Notes: generated from the letters alone by a model not told the origin. Numbered from the stretch's first letter, positions 1 through 8,004 are shown. The stretch is 41,302 bases of DNA from Acidovorax sp. CCYZU-2555 (GCF_018413525.1 NZ_JAHCDD010000052.1:1-41302), one strand, 5' to 3'. Made by a program: numbers and translations.

Positions 1-1427
1 GACTGGGCGATCATGCGCGCCATTTCCTTGGGCTGCGGGCCACCCGCGGTCATGCGGTTGCGCACGATCGCCACCGGGTCCAGCGCCGCGCGGAACGCGC
101 TTTCCGACATCGGGAAGCTGGCGTTCTCCACGCCCATCTCATGCTTGACGGTCGCCGCGTAGATGCGCTGCGCATCGGCGTAGGGGAAGTCGCTGGGCTT
201 GATGTTGCGTTCCTTGGCAAAGCCCACGACTTCGGAGGCGAAGTGGTGGCCCACGCGGAACGGCAGGCGGTGGTCGCGCATCAGCGCATCGGCCACTTCC
301 TGCGAGGCGGTCCAGTCGAGGTTCAGTTCCTCGAGCGCGCGTTCGGGATTCACCACCAGGCCGGTCAGCACGCGGTCAAACGACTGCAGCGTCGCCACGG
401 TGGCGTCCACCACGGCCATGGAGTCGCGCGTGGGCTTGCTGTCGCTCATGCCCGGAGCAATGTTGTGCTGCATGATCAGGCGGCCAACGCCCAGCGTCAG
501 CACGCGCGAGGCGTGCACGCGCGTTTCATTGAGCAGGCCTGGATTGCGCTTTTGCGGCATGGCGCTCGAGACATAGGTGTTGCCGCCGCCTTCGCGCAGC
601 AGTATCCAGGGTCGGGGCTGGGCGTACTGCACCATCACATCCTCGATGAAGGCGCCCACATGCAGCGCGATGCTCGACGCCACGGCGCCGATTTCCGCGG
701 GCATTTCGGCCGCCAGGATCTGCGCGGCGTCGTAGGCGTTGTCGACCGTCGCGGGATAGCCCAGGTACTTCGCCATGCGATCGCGGTTCAGCGGCCAGCT
801 CGTGCCGTTGAGCACCGTGGTGCCCATGGCCGACTGGTCCAGGCGCGCGAACGCCTGCTGCAGGCGCTGGGCGTCGCGGTCAAAGCCCGCCAGGTGGCCC
901 AGCAGGGCATGGCCGTAGCTGTTGGGCTGGGCGGCCACGCCGTTGGTGTAGTTCGGCACGATGGTGGCGGAATGGGTCTGCGCGAGCTGCAGCAGCTGGG
1001 CGCGCGTCTGGCGCAGCTGGTGTGCGAGGCGCAGCATCTGGTCGCGCTGGACGGCCGAGCGCACGGTGGCCAGCATGTCCTGGCTAGAGCGCCCGGCGTG
1101 CAGCAAGGTGGCCTCGACGCCCGCGGCGTCGATCAGCAGCGGCTCGAACGTGATGACCGTGTTGGGCCGCTTGCCGCCCGGCGCATCGCCTGCTGTCAGA
1201 ACGGTCTGAAGGCCCTTGGCAATGCGCGGTGCCGCGGCTTTGTCGAGCAGGCCTTCATCGGTGTTGATCACCGCAGAGGCCTTGTTGATCTGGCCCAGCC
1301 AGTAGAAGTCGTCGCGTTTGGTCTCCTGTGCCAGCGCCAGGTGCGACAGCGTGACCAGGCCCAGCGCGCAGACCGCGCGCAAGGCGCTGCGGGGCAGCAG
1401 GGGGGAACGGCGTGGTGTGCTTTTCAA
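1..1427 (-). CDS. Exported argininosuccinate lyase-like protein (fumarase/aspartase superfamily), 3' end outside window
   Basis: The first 475 residues are visible; the C-terminus lies left of position 1. I chose a TTG start at 1427 because GGAG lies about 8 nt upstream and the product begins with a good Sec signal peptide: basic start, hydrophobic stretch at residues 16-32 and ALA|QE at 31-35. The mature part follows the argininosuccinate lyase layout: HAGRSSQDML (110-119), an NRDRMAKYLGYP stretch matching the usual DRE..A..LGF region, and the superfamily signature SSAMPQKRNPG. At the position of the family's YTHLQ..QP motif it reads YTNGVAAQP, so Asn162 replaces the usual catalytic His. Export and this substitution make a role in arginine synthesis unlikely; it may act on a periplasmic substrate or be a non-classical lyase. 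The family is clear, the reaction is unknown. Confidence 0.8.
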   Translation of the reverse strand, partial: MKSTPRRSPLLPRSALRAVCALGLVTLSHLALAQETKRDDFYWLGQINKASAVINTDEGLLDKAAAPRIAKGLQTVLTAGDAPGGKRPNTVITFEPLLIDAAGVEATLLHAGRSSQDMLATVRSAVQRDQMLRLAHQLRQTRAQLLQLAQTHSATIVPNYTNGVAAQPNSYGHALLGHLAGFDRDAQRLQQAFARLDQSAMGTTVLNGTSWPLNRDRMAKYLGYPATVDNAYDAAQILAAEMPAEIGAVASSIALHVGAFIEDVMVQYAQPRPWILLREGGGNTYVSSAMPQKRNPGLLNETRVHASRVLTLGVGRLIMQHNIAPGMSDSKPTRDSMAVVDATVATLQSFDRVLTGLVVNPERALEELNLDWTASQEVADALMRDHRLPFRVGHHFASEVVGFAKERNIKPSDFPYADAQRIYAATVKHEMGVENASFPMSESAFRAALDPVAIVRNRMTAGGPQPKEMARMIAQ

Positions 1428-1519
1428 GTTTGTCTCCAGTGCTTTTATGTTTTGCAATGCGGTGTCCGCGTTGGAGTGTGTCAGGCTTGCAGCGACGGCA
1501 CAACTGCGGCGGGGGGGCG

Positions 1520-1548
1520 AAAAAAAAGGGCCTCCGAGGAAGCCCTTT
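1520..1548 (-). terminator. Rho-independent terminator of the two-lipoprotein unit
   Basis: On the minus strand the arms AAAGGGC and GCCCTTT (7 bp, 10-nt loop) run into an uninterrupted T tract. It lies 19 nt past the stop of the CsgG-like gene and would end transcription before the lyase gene. Confidence 0.85.
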
Positions 1549-1566
1549 CTTCAATGCCGCAAGGGC

Positions 1567-2391
1567 TTATTGACCGACCTTGAGCTGGCCGCCGCGGCCC
1601 AGGCCGCCCTTGACTTCCTGTGCCTTGTAATTGCGCAGCGAAACGACCATCTTGTTGTACGCGTCCATGAACGCCGCCACCGTGGCCTTGCCTTCGGGCG
1701 TGCGCGAGAAACCGCCCAGGCCCGCGGCCGCGCCGCCGCCGAATGCGCCCAGCGCCGCGCCGTAGTTGGTCGCCGTGGCATTGCCTTCGGAGATCGACAG
1801 CTGCACGCCGGAACGGATGTCGAACATGGTCATGGTGACCACCGAGACCTTGCTTTGCAGCGAGCCGGCGATCGCGCCCGCGGCGCCGCCGAACAGGCCG
1901 CCCAGGCCGGCCGCGATGCCGCCCACCGAGTCGTTGTTGATGATGATCGCCGGCTCGAGGTAGTAATCGGCGGCCACGCGCTGGCCCTTTTGCTGCTTGG
2001 AGCCGGCGCGGAATTCGCCGGAGTTGCGCTGCTTGTCGGTGATGGCGCTCATGCGGCTGTCGGTGCGGCTGTTGCCGATCGAGGTGATCACGAAGCAGTT
2101 CGACTGCTGCACGGCCAGGCGGATCAGCGGCTCGATGTTGGTCACCTGGGTCGCCTGGCCGAAGCTCGCGAACCATTCCTTGCCGCGGCCGTCGTCGACA
2201 GCGATGGTGCCCAGCGGCGCGTCGCAGCGTTCCAGCGATTCGTTGGCGTTGACGCTGGTCGCGCCGCCGGCGGCGCCGCTCGCGGCCGTGGGCGAATTGC
2301 CCGCGGTGAGCATGCCGCCGCCCGGTGTGACGCAGCCCGACAGGATCAGGGCGGACGCCAGCGTGGCAAGGCTCAGGGAAAACTTGGACAT
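1567..2391 (-). CDS. CsgG/HfaB-like lipoprotein
   Basis: A 274-residue lipoprotein. The signal peptide ends in LILSGC with the lipidated Cys at residue 20, so it should be anchored in the outer membrane or periplasm. The body resembles CsgG/HfaB/LpoB-type proteins: a nucleotide-binding-like segment IEPLIRLAVQQSNCFVI, a central YYLEPAIII strand, a Gly/Ala-rich stretch GGIAAGLGGLFGGAAGAIAG that could insert in a membrane, and a MTMFDIRSGVQLSISEG segment typical of CsgG-like folds. No curli genes are nearby, so I do not propose curli export. The ATG at 2391 follows a weak AGAG; upstream in-frame sequence belongs to the preceding gene's other frame. It is the second gene after the Sel1-repeat lipoprotein (65-nt gap) and ends at a clear terminator. 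Confidence 0.75.
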   Translation of the reverse strand: MSKFSLSLATLASALILSGCVTPGGGMLTAGNSPTAASGAAGGATSVNANESLERCDAPLGTIAVDDGRGKEWFASFGQATQVTNIEPLIRLAVQQSNCFVITSIGNSRTDSRMSAITDKQRNSGEFRAGSKQQKGQRVAADYYLEPAIIINNDSVGGIAAGLGGLFGGAAGAIAGSLQSKVSVVTMTMFDIRSGVQLSISEGNATATNYGAALGAFGGGAAAGLGGFSRTPEGKATVAAFMDAYNKMVVSLRNYKAQEVKGGLGRGGQLKVGQ

Positions 2392-2456
2392 AGGTACTCT
2401 CTGGTTGTAAAACTGTTGTGGTGAGGACCGCCGCAACTTGCGGCGCGGCAATGGGG

Positions 2457-3056
2457 TCAGCGCAGGATCCAGCCCGCGCCGCCCCAGTACCAGTAATAAG
2501 GCGCGCCGGCGTACCAGCTGCCCCATGAGGTGCGGTAGGCCTCGCGGACCTGGTAATCGGCCTGGGCATCGCGCTTGGCGGCCTGGGCGTCGGGCAGCAT
2601 GCGCTGCGCTTCCTTGTGGCCCTTGGCGGCGGCGCGGCTGAGCCAGGCCTCGGCTTCGGCCGGGTCGGAACCCATTTCCTCGAAGCCCTGCAGGTAGATG
2701 CGGCCCAGCGCGAACTGCGCGGCCACCAGGCCCCGGTCGCCGGCCTTGCGCATCCATTCGATCGCCTGGAAGCTGTTGCGCTCCACGCCGTCGCCGCGCA
2801 GCAGGCGCAGGCCCAGGTCGTAGGCCGCCTTGGGGTCCTGCTCGGCCAGGCGGCTCAGCGCTTCGAGTCGGCGCTCGGCCGCCGCATCGGTGGCGGGCGG
2901 CTGAAAGTGCGTGGTGTTGCGGTGCTGGTCCACGCAGCGGTTGCCTTCGCAGACTCGCACGGTGTCGTTCACGCGCCCCAACTGCTCGGCAGGTGTCTGC
3001 GCCGCACAGCCCAGCAGGGCGATGGCGGCGGAACATAGCAAGAAAGCCCTGTGCAT
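2457..3056 (-). CDS. Sel1-like repeat lipoprotein
   Basis: A 199-residue lipoprotein with lipobox ALLGC (Cys17). After a short linker containing two cysteines (VCEGNRC), residues ~70-150 hold Sel1-type helical repeats: AAYDLGLRLLRGDGVERN, AIEWMRKAGDRGLVAAQFALG and EAEAWLSRAAAKGHKEAQ. Such repeats mediate protein-protein contacts. The tail is Trp/Tyr-rich (SWGSWYAGAPYYWYWGG), unlike the repeats. It is co-directional with the CsgG-like lipoprotein gene downstream and probably co-transcribed. A Fur-like palindrome about 90 nt upstream suggests iron control. The interaction partner is unknown. Confidence 0.8.
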   Translation of the reverse strand: MHRAFLLCSAAIALLGCAAQTPAEQLGRVNDTVRVCEGNRCVDQHRNTTHFQPPATDAAAERRLEALSRLAEQDPKAAYDLGLRLLRGDGVERNSFQAIEWMRKAGDRGLVAAQFALGRIYLQGFEEMGSDPAEAEAWLSRAAAKGHKEAQRMLPDAQAAKRDAQADYQVREAYRTSWGSWYAGAPYYWYWGGAGWILR

Positions 3057-3146
3057 GGACGGCGGTCCCTATTGGTTATTTTTCAAAGGGACGATTCTTG
3101 TGAATTCAAGCCGTGAATGCACACTAATTTTCGTTTCGACACTGTT

Positions 3147-3161
3147 TGCGAATCATTCGCA
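3147..3161. promoter_or_regulatory. Fur-like 7-1-7 palindrome
   Basis: TGCGAAT-C-ATTCGCA is a perfect 7-1-7 inverted repeat. Against the Fur 7-1-7 core TGATAAT-N-ATTATCA each half matches at 5 of 7 bases, including the central AAT-N-ATT. It lies 91 nt upstream of the Sel1-lipoprotein ATG. An adjacent perfect 8-bp GC hairpin (3168-3187) has no T tract in the AraC gene's direction. Confidence 0.5.
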
Positions 3162-3194
3162 TTTTTTGCGGCGCCCCGCGGCGCCGCTGGCGCA

Positions 3195-4100
3195 TCAGCT
3201 GCTGGAAGGCTGAAGCTGGTGCTGGCCCAGAAATGCCGCGGCCGTCATGCCCACGCTGCGCCGCACCATGGCGCTGAACGCGCTGGGCGTGTAGTTGAGC
3301 TCGGCCGCAATGTGCGCAATGGGCATCTGGCGCGCGGCCAGCGCCACGGCATGCGCCAGCACCACCTGCTGGCGCCATTGAGTGAAGGTGCAGCCCAGTT
3401 CGCTGTGGAACAGCCGGGCCACGGTGCGCAGGCTGGCGCCGGTGTCGAGCGCCCATTCCTGCAGGCTCGCATGGCGCGTGGGTTGTTCCAGCACGGCCTC
3501 GCACAGGTGCTGCAGCCGCTTGTCGCGCGGCATGACGATGCCCAGGCGCATGTCGTGCGCGCGGCGCAATTCGTCGCAGACCAGGGCGCTCAGATGGTGT
3601 TCGCGTTGCAGGGCCTGGGGCGACAGCGGCGGGCCGGCGTCGCTGTCGGTCGACAACTCCTGCACCAGCGCGCGCAGCAACTCCGAGACCTGCAGCACGC
3701 GGCACTGCTGCCAGGCCGGCTGCTCCATCCATTCGGCCGGCGCGCCCGCGCCGTCGCGCGCCGGCAGAAAGTACAGCGTGTAGAGCCGCGCGGTCTCGAC
3801 CATGGTCACCGCGTGCGGCAGGCCGGGCGGCACCCAGACCGCGCGGTTGGGCGGAACGATATAGGTCGCATGGTCCATCGACAGGCGGATCACGCCGCCC
3901 ATGGAGATCGCCATCTGCGCCCAGGGGTGGCTGTGGGGCATGACCTGGGTGTCGCGGCGCAGCTCGCGCATCTTGGAGCGCACCGGCCGCCGCGCGCTGG
4001 GTTCGTACAGGTGCGGGTCCAGCGTGGCCACATAGGACAGCGGCCGCGCCAGCTTGCGCACGGCGGGCGACGAAAGCAGGGCGGCGGGCGGTTTTGGCAT
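3195..4100 (-). CDS. AraC-family regulator (NimR/YeaM-like layout)
   Basis: A 301-residue regulator. The N-terminal half is a cupin-type sensing domain (HSHPWAQMAISMGGVIRL; IVPPNRAVWVPPGLPHAV, residues ~55-100). The C-terminal ~100 residues are the two-helix-turn-helix AraC DNA-binding domain, with LQEWALDTGASLRTVARLF as the first HTH and IAHIAAELNYTPSAFSAMVR as the second. It is divergent from an MFS exporter gene 64 bp away, the same arrangement as E. coli nimR-nimT, so it most likely controls that transporter and itself. An inverted repeat lies directly in front of its start codon. The effector is unknown. Confidence 0.85.
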   Translation of the reverse strand: MPKPPAALLSSPAVRKLARPLSYVATLDPHLYEPSARRPVRSKMRELRRDTQVMPHSHPWAQMAISMGGVIRLSMDHATYIVPPNRAVWVPPGLPHAVTMVETARLYTLYFLPARDGAGAPAEWMEQPAWQQCRVLQVSELLRALVQELSTDSDAGPPLSPQALQREHHLSALVCDELRRAHDMRLGIVMPRDKRLQHLCEAVLEQPTRHASLQEWALDTGASLRTVARLFHSELGCTFTQWRQQVVLAHAVALAARQMPIAHIAAELNYTPSAFSAMVRRSVGMTAAAFLGQHQLQPSSS

Positions 4101-4104
4101 TTGC

Positions 4105-4129
4105 GCGATAGTTTTTGGCAGTCTATCGC
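4105..4129. promoter_or_regulatory. Inverted-repeat operator candidate between AraC and MFS genes
   Basis: Perfect 7-bp arms GCGATAG (4105-4111) and CTATCGC (4123-4129) are separated by 11 nt, giving about 18-bp centre-to-centre spacing. It is the only strong dyad in the 64-bp divergent region and begins 5 nt from the AraC start codon. Confidence 0.5.
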
Positions 4130-4164
4130 ATACATGCCGCGCCGGCCTTGCCTAAGATGGCCGC

Positions 4165-5424
4165 ATGAACGCTTCACCGTCAACTTCCGCGAACGCGCCC
4201 GCCGCCGTTCCGCTGCGCCAGGACGCGCGCACCATAGGCCTGATCGGCCTGGCCCATGGTTCCTCGCACTTTTTCCATCTGCTGCTGCCGCCGCTGTTTC
4301 CCTGGCTGATCGCCGATTTCGGCTACAGCTACTCCGAGCTGAGCGTGCTGCTGTCGGTGTTCTTCGTGGTCTCGGGCGTGGGCCAGGCGCTCGCGGGCTT
4401 TCTGGTCGACCGCGTGGGTGCACGGCCCATCCTGTTCGCCGCGCTCACCAGCTTCATCGTCGCCGGCGTGATCGCCAGCACCGCCCAGGGCTATGCGACG
4501 CTGCTGCTGGCCTCGGTCTTCGCGGGCCTGGGCAATGCGCCGTTCCATCCGGTGGACTTCACCATTCTCAACAAGCGCGTCTCGGCGCCACGCATAGGCC
4601 ATGCGTTCTCGGTGCACGGCATTTCGGGCAATCTGGGCTGGGCGCTGGCGCCGGTGTTCATGGCCGGCATCACCACGGCCACTGGTTCGTGGCGCACCGC
4701 CTGCCTGTGCGGCGCGGGCCTGGCGGCGCTGGTGCTGCTGATCATGGTGCTCAACCGCGACGCGCTGGACGACCGCAAGCCCCTGGTGGCTGCCGCGGCC
4801 CGGCCGGTGGCCGGCAACGCGCCTGTGGAGCATCCAATGGCCTTCCTGCGCCTGCCTTCGGTCTGGCTGTGCTTCTCGTTCTTCTTCTGGAGCACCTGCG
4901 CGCTCAGCGCCATCCAGAGCTTCGCCAGTCCGGCGCTGCAATCCATGTACGGCCTGCCGCTGAGCCTCACGGCGCTGGTGGCGACGGGCTACATGCTGTG
5001 CGGCGCGGCCGGCATGCTGATCGGCGGTTTCCTGGTGGGCCGCGTGCAGCGGCTCGAAAAGCTGATCGCGATCAGCCTGCTGGCGTCGGCCGTGCTGCTG
5101 GCGGTCGTGGGTTCGGGTCTGCTGCCCGGCTATGTGGCGCTGGCCGTCGCGGCCGTGGCCGGCCTGGGCACGGGCATCGCGGGCCCGTCGCGCGACATGC
5201 TGATCAAGAAGGCCGCGCCTCCAGGCGCGACCGGCCGCGTCTACGGCACTGTGTATTCGGGCCTCGATCTGGGCTTCTGCCTGGCCGCCCCGGTGTTCGG
5301 CGCGATGCTCGATGCCCACTTCTACGGCGGCGTGTTCTTCGGCTCGGCGACGGCGCTGGCGCTGAGCGTGGTGTCGGCGGCGTTCGTGGGCCAGAAGGTG
5401 GCGCAGCGCTACGCCGCGGCGTAA
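4165..5424 (+). CDS. MFS transporter, Fsr (fosmidomycin-resistance)-like
   Basis: A 419-residue inner-membrane protein with about 12 hydrophobic segments. Typical MFS marks include GFLVDRVGARPILFAA (loop 2-3 motif A type) and a matching GGFLVGRVQRLEKLIA in the second half. The N-terminus (GLAHGSSHFFHLLLPPLFPWLI) resembles the Fsr/YfkF branch, whose TM1 carries a conserved His pair and which exports drugs or small metabolites. The long central loop (~residues 205-225) is Ala/Pro-rich. It is divergent from an AraC regulator and ends in a bidirectional terminator. The substrate cannot be told from sequence. Confidence 0.85.
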   Translation: MNASPSTSANAPAAVPLRQDARTIGLIGLAHGSSHFFHLLLPPLFPWLIADFGYSYSELSVLLSVFFVVSGVGQALAGFLVDRVGARPILFAALTSFIVAGVIASTAQGYATLLLASVFAGLGNAPFHPVDFTILNKRVSAPRIGHAFSVHGISGNLGWALAPVFMAGITTATGSWRTACLCGAGLAALVLLIMVLNRDALDDRKPLVAAAARPVAGNAPVEHPMAFLRLPSVWLCFSFFFWSTCALSAIQSFASPALQSMYGLPLSLTALVATGYMLCGAAGMLIGGFLVGRVQRLEKLIAISLLASAVLLAVVGSGLLPGYVALAVAAVAGLGTGIAGPSRDMLIKKAAPPGATGRVYGTVYSGLDLGFCLAAPVFGAMLDAHFYGGVFFGSATALALSVVSAAFVGQKVAQRYAAA

Positions 5425-5453
5425 AAAAAAAGCGCCCCGCGGGGCGCTTTTTT
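5423..5453. terminator. Bidirectional terminator shared by two convergent genes
   Basis: The 18-bp perfect palindrome AGCGCCCCGCGGGGCGCT (5431-5448) has A8-9 on its left and T6 on its right, giving a U-tailed hairpin on either strand. The flanks overlap the stop codons of both the MFS gene (5422-5424) and the D-lactate dehydrogenase-like gene (5452-5454). Confidence 0.9.
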
Positions 5454-6873
5454 ACAGGGTGAAGATCTTGCCCGGGTTGAGGATGTTCTTCGGGTCCAGC
5501 GCGCGCTTGATGGCGCGCATCATGTCGACCGCGCCGGCGCCGGTCTCGTCGACCAGAAAGCCCATCTTGTGGATGCCCACGCCGTGTTCGCCGGTGCAGG
5601 TGCCGCCCAGGCGCAGCGCGCGCGCGACCAACTGGTGGTTCAGTTCCTCGGCTTTCTCGAACTGCGCGGGTTGGTTGGGGTCGAGCAGGTAGCCGAAGTG
5701 GAAGTTGCCGTCGCCCACATGGCCCACGAGGAAGTAGGGCAGGCCGCTGGCATCGGCTTCGGTGATCGAGTCGAGCAGGCAGTCGGCCAGGCGGCTGATG
5801 GGCACGCAGGTGTCGGTGCTGATCGCGCGGCAGCCGGGCACGGAGCTCACGGCCGCGAAATAGGCGTTGTGGCGCGCGGTCCACAGGCGCGTGCGGTCCT
5901 CGGGCGTGCTGGCCCATTCGAAGGCTTGGCCGCCGAACTCGCTGGCGATGTCCTGCACGGTCTCGGCCTGCTCCTTGACGCTCGCCGGCGTGCCGTGGAA
6001 TTCCATCAGCAGCATCGGCTCTTCGCGCAGCGTGGTCTTGCTGTAGTTGTTGACCATGCGCACCGAATTCGCATCGAGCAGCTCGACGCGCGCGATAGGC
6101 ACGCCCAGCTGGATGGTCTGGATCACGGTGCGCACCGCGGCTTCGATGCTGGGGAAGGAGCAGATCGCGGCCGAGACGGCTTCGGGCAGCGGGAACAGGC
6201 GCACCGTGACTTCGGTGACTATGCCCAGCGTGCCTTCGCTGCCGACCATCAGCCGCGTGAGGTCGTAGCCCGCGCTGCTTTTCTTGGCGCGCGTGCCGGT
6301 GTGGATGACTTCACCGCTGGCGGTGACGACTTCGAGCGCCAGCACGTTCTCGCGCATGGTGCCGTAGCGCACGGCGTTGGTGCCGCTGGCGCGCGTCGCG
6401 GTCATGCCGCCCAGGCTCGCGTCGGCGCCGGGATCGATGGGGAAGAACAGGCCGGTGTCGCGAATCGCTTCGTTGAGCTGCTTGCGCGACAGGCCGGGCT
6501 GCACGGTCACCGTGAGGTCGTCGGCATTCACGCTGAGCACGCGGTTCATGCGGCTCACATCGAGGCTGATGCCGCCCTGCACGGCCAGCAGATGGCCTTC
6601 GATCGACGAGCCCGCGCCGTAGGCAATGATGGGCACTTCGTAGTCGCTGGCCAGCTTCACGGCATCGGACACATCCTGGGTGCTCTCGGCGAACACCACG
6701 GCGCTCGGTGGCGGCGCCTGCAGCGCGCCTTCATCGCGGCCGTGCTGCTCGCGCACGGCCAGGGATTGCGAGCACTGGGCACCGAAACGGGCAACCAGGG
6801 CTTCGAGAAAGGCAGCGGGCACCGCGCGGGGTGTGGCGGGCAGCAGGTGGTGGGCAGCGACGGGTGAATTCAT
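5452..6873 (-). CDS. FAD-linked oxidase, D-lactate dehydrogenase (Dld1/LDHD/GlcD) type
   Basis: A 473-residue flavoprotein expected to oxidise D-lactate or a similar 2-hydroxy acid and pass electrons to the respiratory chain. Residues ~50-190 form the FAD-binding PCMH domain (IIAYGAGSSIEGHLL; PIDPGADASLGGMTATRASG; KKSSAGYDLTRLMVGSEGTLG). The C-terminal FAD-oxidase domain ends with HVGDGNFHFG and CTGEHGVGIHKMGFL, giving metal/substrate-binding His residues. Sequence is closer to the LDHD/Dld1 branch than to GlcD. I chose ATG 6873, with AGAGG 7-8 nt upstream, over an upstream in-frame start at 6924. An EF-hand protein gene lies 87 nt upstream on the same strand. Confidence 0.85.
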   Translation of the reverse strand: MNSPVAAHHLLPATPRAVPAAFLEALVARFGAQCSQSLAVREQHGRDEGALQAPPPSAVVFAESTQDVSDAVKLASDYEVPIIAYGAGSSIEGHLLAVQGGISLDVSRMNRVLSVNADDLTVTVQPGLSRKQLNEAIRDTGLFFPIDPGADASLGGMTATRASGTNAVRYGTMRENVLALEVVTASGEVIHTGTRAKKSSAGYDLTRLMVGSEGTLGIVTEVTVRLFPLPEAVSAAICSFPSIEAAVRTVIQTIQLGVPIARVELLDANSVRMVNNYSKTTLREEPMLLMEFHGTPASVKEQAETVQDIASEFGGQAFEWASTPEDRTRLWTARHNAYFAAVSSVPGCRAISTDTCVPISRLADCLLDSITEADASGLPYFLVGHVGDGNFHFGYLLDPNQPAQFEKAEELNHQLVARALRLGGTCTGEHGVGIHKMGFLVDETGAGAVDMMRAIKRALDPKNILNPGKIFTL

Positions 6874-6960
6874 GGGGGACCTCTTCAAGGGATCCAAAAG
6901 AATACCACCCGTGATCGGCGTCAATGCGCGCTGTGGCGCATGTCGCAGCAGCGCGCGGGA

Positions 6961-7296
6961 CTACTGGCGCGCGCCGCGCTGGAACTCTTCCAGCGACAGG
7001 CTGCCATTGCGGTCGGTATCGAGTTCGCGCAGGCGGCTGGCGATCACGGGCAGGGCCTGGGCTTCGGCGGCGCTGAGCTGGCCGTCATGGTTGGTGTCGG
7101 CGCGCTCGAAAGCCGCCTGCTCGGCCGAGGGCCGGGGTCGCGACGCCGGTGCGGGCGAGGCGGGCGCCGCGACGCTGCGCGCCGTGGGCTGGGGGGCGGT
7201 CTGCGCGCCGGCGACACCGCCGAACGCCAGGCTGGCAAACAGGACCATGCTGCGCACTTCGAAAGCGCCGATGGCGCGCGGGTGGCTGGACTTCAT
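6961..7296 (-). CDS. Small exported EF-hand protein
   Basis: A 111-residue protein with two canonical 12-residue EF-hand loops: DTNHDGQLSAAE (67-78) and DTDRNGSLSLEE (93-104), each with Asp/Asn at positions 1, 3, 5, Gly6 and Glu12. It should bind Ca2+. The N-terminus has a hydrophobic stretch ending GVAGAQ (residues 17-31) that looks like a signal peptide, followed by an Ala/Pro-rich linker, so a periplasmic location is likely. ATG 7296 has GGAG 9 nt upstream. The longer in-frame extension back to 8031 lies antisense to the cobalamin adenosyltransferase and is not coding. It is divergent from that gene. Confidence 0.8.
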   Translation of the reverse strand: MKSSHPRAIGAFEVRSMVLFASLAFGGVAGAQTAPQPTARSVAAPASPAPASRPRPSAEQAAFERADTNHDGQLSAAEAQALPVIASRLRELDTDRNGSLSLEEFQRGARQ

Positions 7297-7440
7297 GGAC
7301 AAAAACTCCGGAACAATAAACACGACTGCATTCCACTGCACATCGGGCTTGGTTGCTAGCGTTTTTGCTTGCTGTTGCCTGGCCCTACACTTTCCTGCGC
7401 GCTGTAACGGAGAATGGCGTTTTTCCTCGCAGGAACCCCC

Positions 7441-8004
7441 ATGGGCAATCGTTTGACACAGATCGCCACCCGTACGGGTGACGACGGCACCACCGGCCTG
7501 GGCGACAACAGCCGCGTGTCCAAGAACAGCGGCCGTCCGCACGCTATGGGCGATGTCGACGAACTCAATTCGCACATCGGCCTGCTGCTGTGCGAGCCGC
7601 TGCCGCAGGACGTGCGCGAGCTGCTGGTCGATGTCCAGCACCAGCTGTTCAACCTGGGCGGCGAGCTGTCGATTCCGGGCTTCGAGCTGCTCAAGGACGA
7701 AGGCCTGCTGCAGCTCGACAACGCGCTGGCGCACTACAACGCCCAGCTGCCGCGGCTGCAGGAATTCATCCTGCCCGCGGGCACGCGCGCTGCCGCGCAG
7801 GCCCATGTGTGCCGCACCGTGGCGCGCCGCGCCGAGCGCATGGTCGTGGCGCTGGAGCACGGCGAAGCCATGCGGCCCGCGCCGCGCCAGTATCTGAACC
7901 GGCTGTCCGACCTGCTGTTCGTGCTGGCGCGCGTGCTCAACCGCATGGATGGCGGCGACGATGTGTATTGGAAAAGCGAGCGCCTGAACGAAAGCACCCC
8001 CTGA
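7441..8004 (+). CDS. Cob(I)alamin adenosyltransferase, PduO/MMAB type
   Basis: A 187-residue cytosolic enzyme that transfers the adenosyl group of ATP to cob(I)alamin to make coenzyme B12. The N-terminal ATP-binding motif TRTGDDGTTGLGDNSRVSK is complete, as are the RRAERMVVAL helix and the LNRLSDLLFVLAR..N motif at the C-terminus. The start at 7441 has AGGA 7 nt upstream; the in-frame ATG at 7414 has its SD-like GGAGA too close. A TACACT -10-like hexamer sits at 7386-7391. The last codons and stop lie inside a dispersed repeat (7995-8109), so the C-terminal STP may be repeat-derived. Confidence 0.9.
   Translation: MGNRLTQIATRTGDDGTTGLGDNSRVSKNSGRPHAMGDVDELNSHIGLLLCEPLPQDVRELLVDVQHQLFNLGGELSIPGFELLKDEGLLQLDNALAHYNAQLPRLQEFILPAGTRAAAQAHVCRTVARRAERMVVALEHGEAMRPAPRQYLNRLSDLLFVLARVLNRMDGGDDVYWKSERLNESTP

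Noticed and set aside
141..1583. Long open frame antisense to the lyase gene
   Set aside because: High-GC DNA leaves long open frames opposite real genes; the product is His/Arg/Gln-rich with no family likeness, while the minus strand has full lyase motifs. The same applies to other long mirrors, for example 11861-14074 (minus), 20755-22626 (plus), 28881-31466 (minus) and 37782-39830 (minus).
1567..3036. N-terminally extended lipoprotein frame
   Set aside because: The extension is an out-of-frame reading of the Sel1 gene; the lipoprotein signal peptide fixes the start at 2391.
3168..3187. 8-bp GC hairpin as an AraC-gene terminator
   Set aside because: The stem is perfect, but the adjacent T run is on the plus strand, so no U tail forms in the AraC transcript.
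4165..5424. Naming the MFS gene nimT or fsr
   Set aside because: Layout and fold resemble these, but residue-level likeness was not strong enough to assign substrate or symbol.
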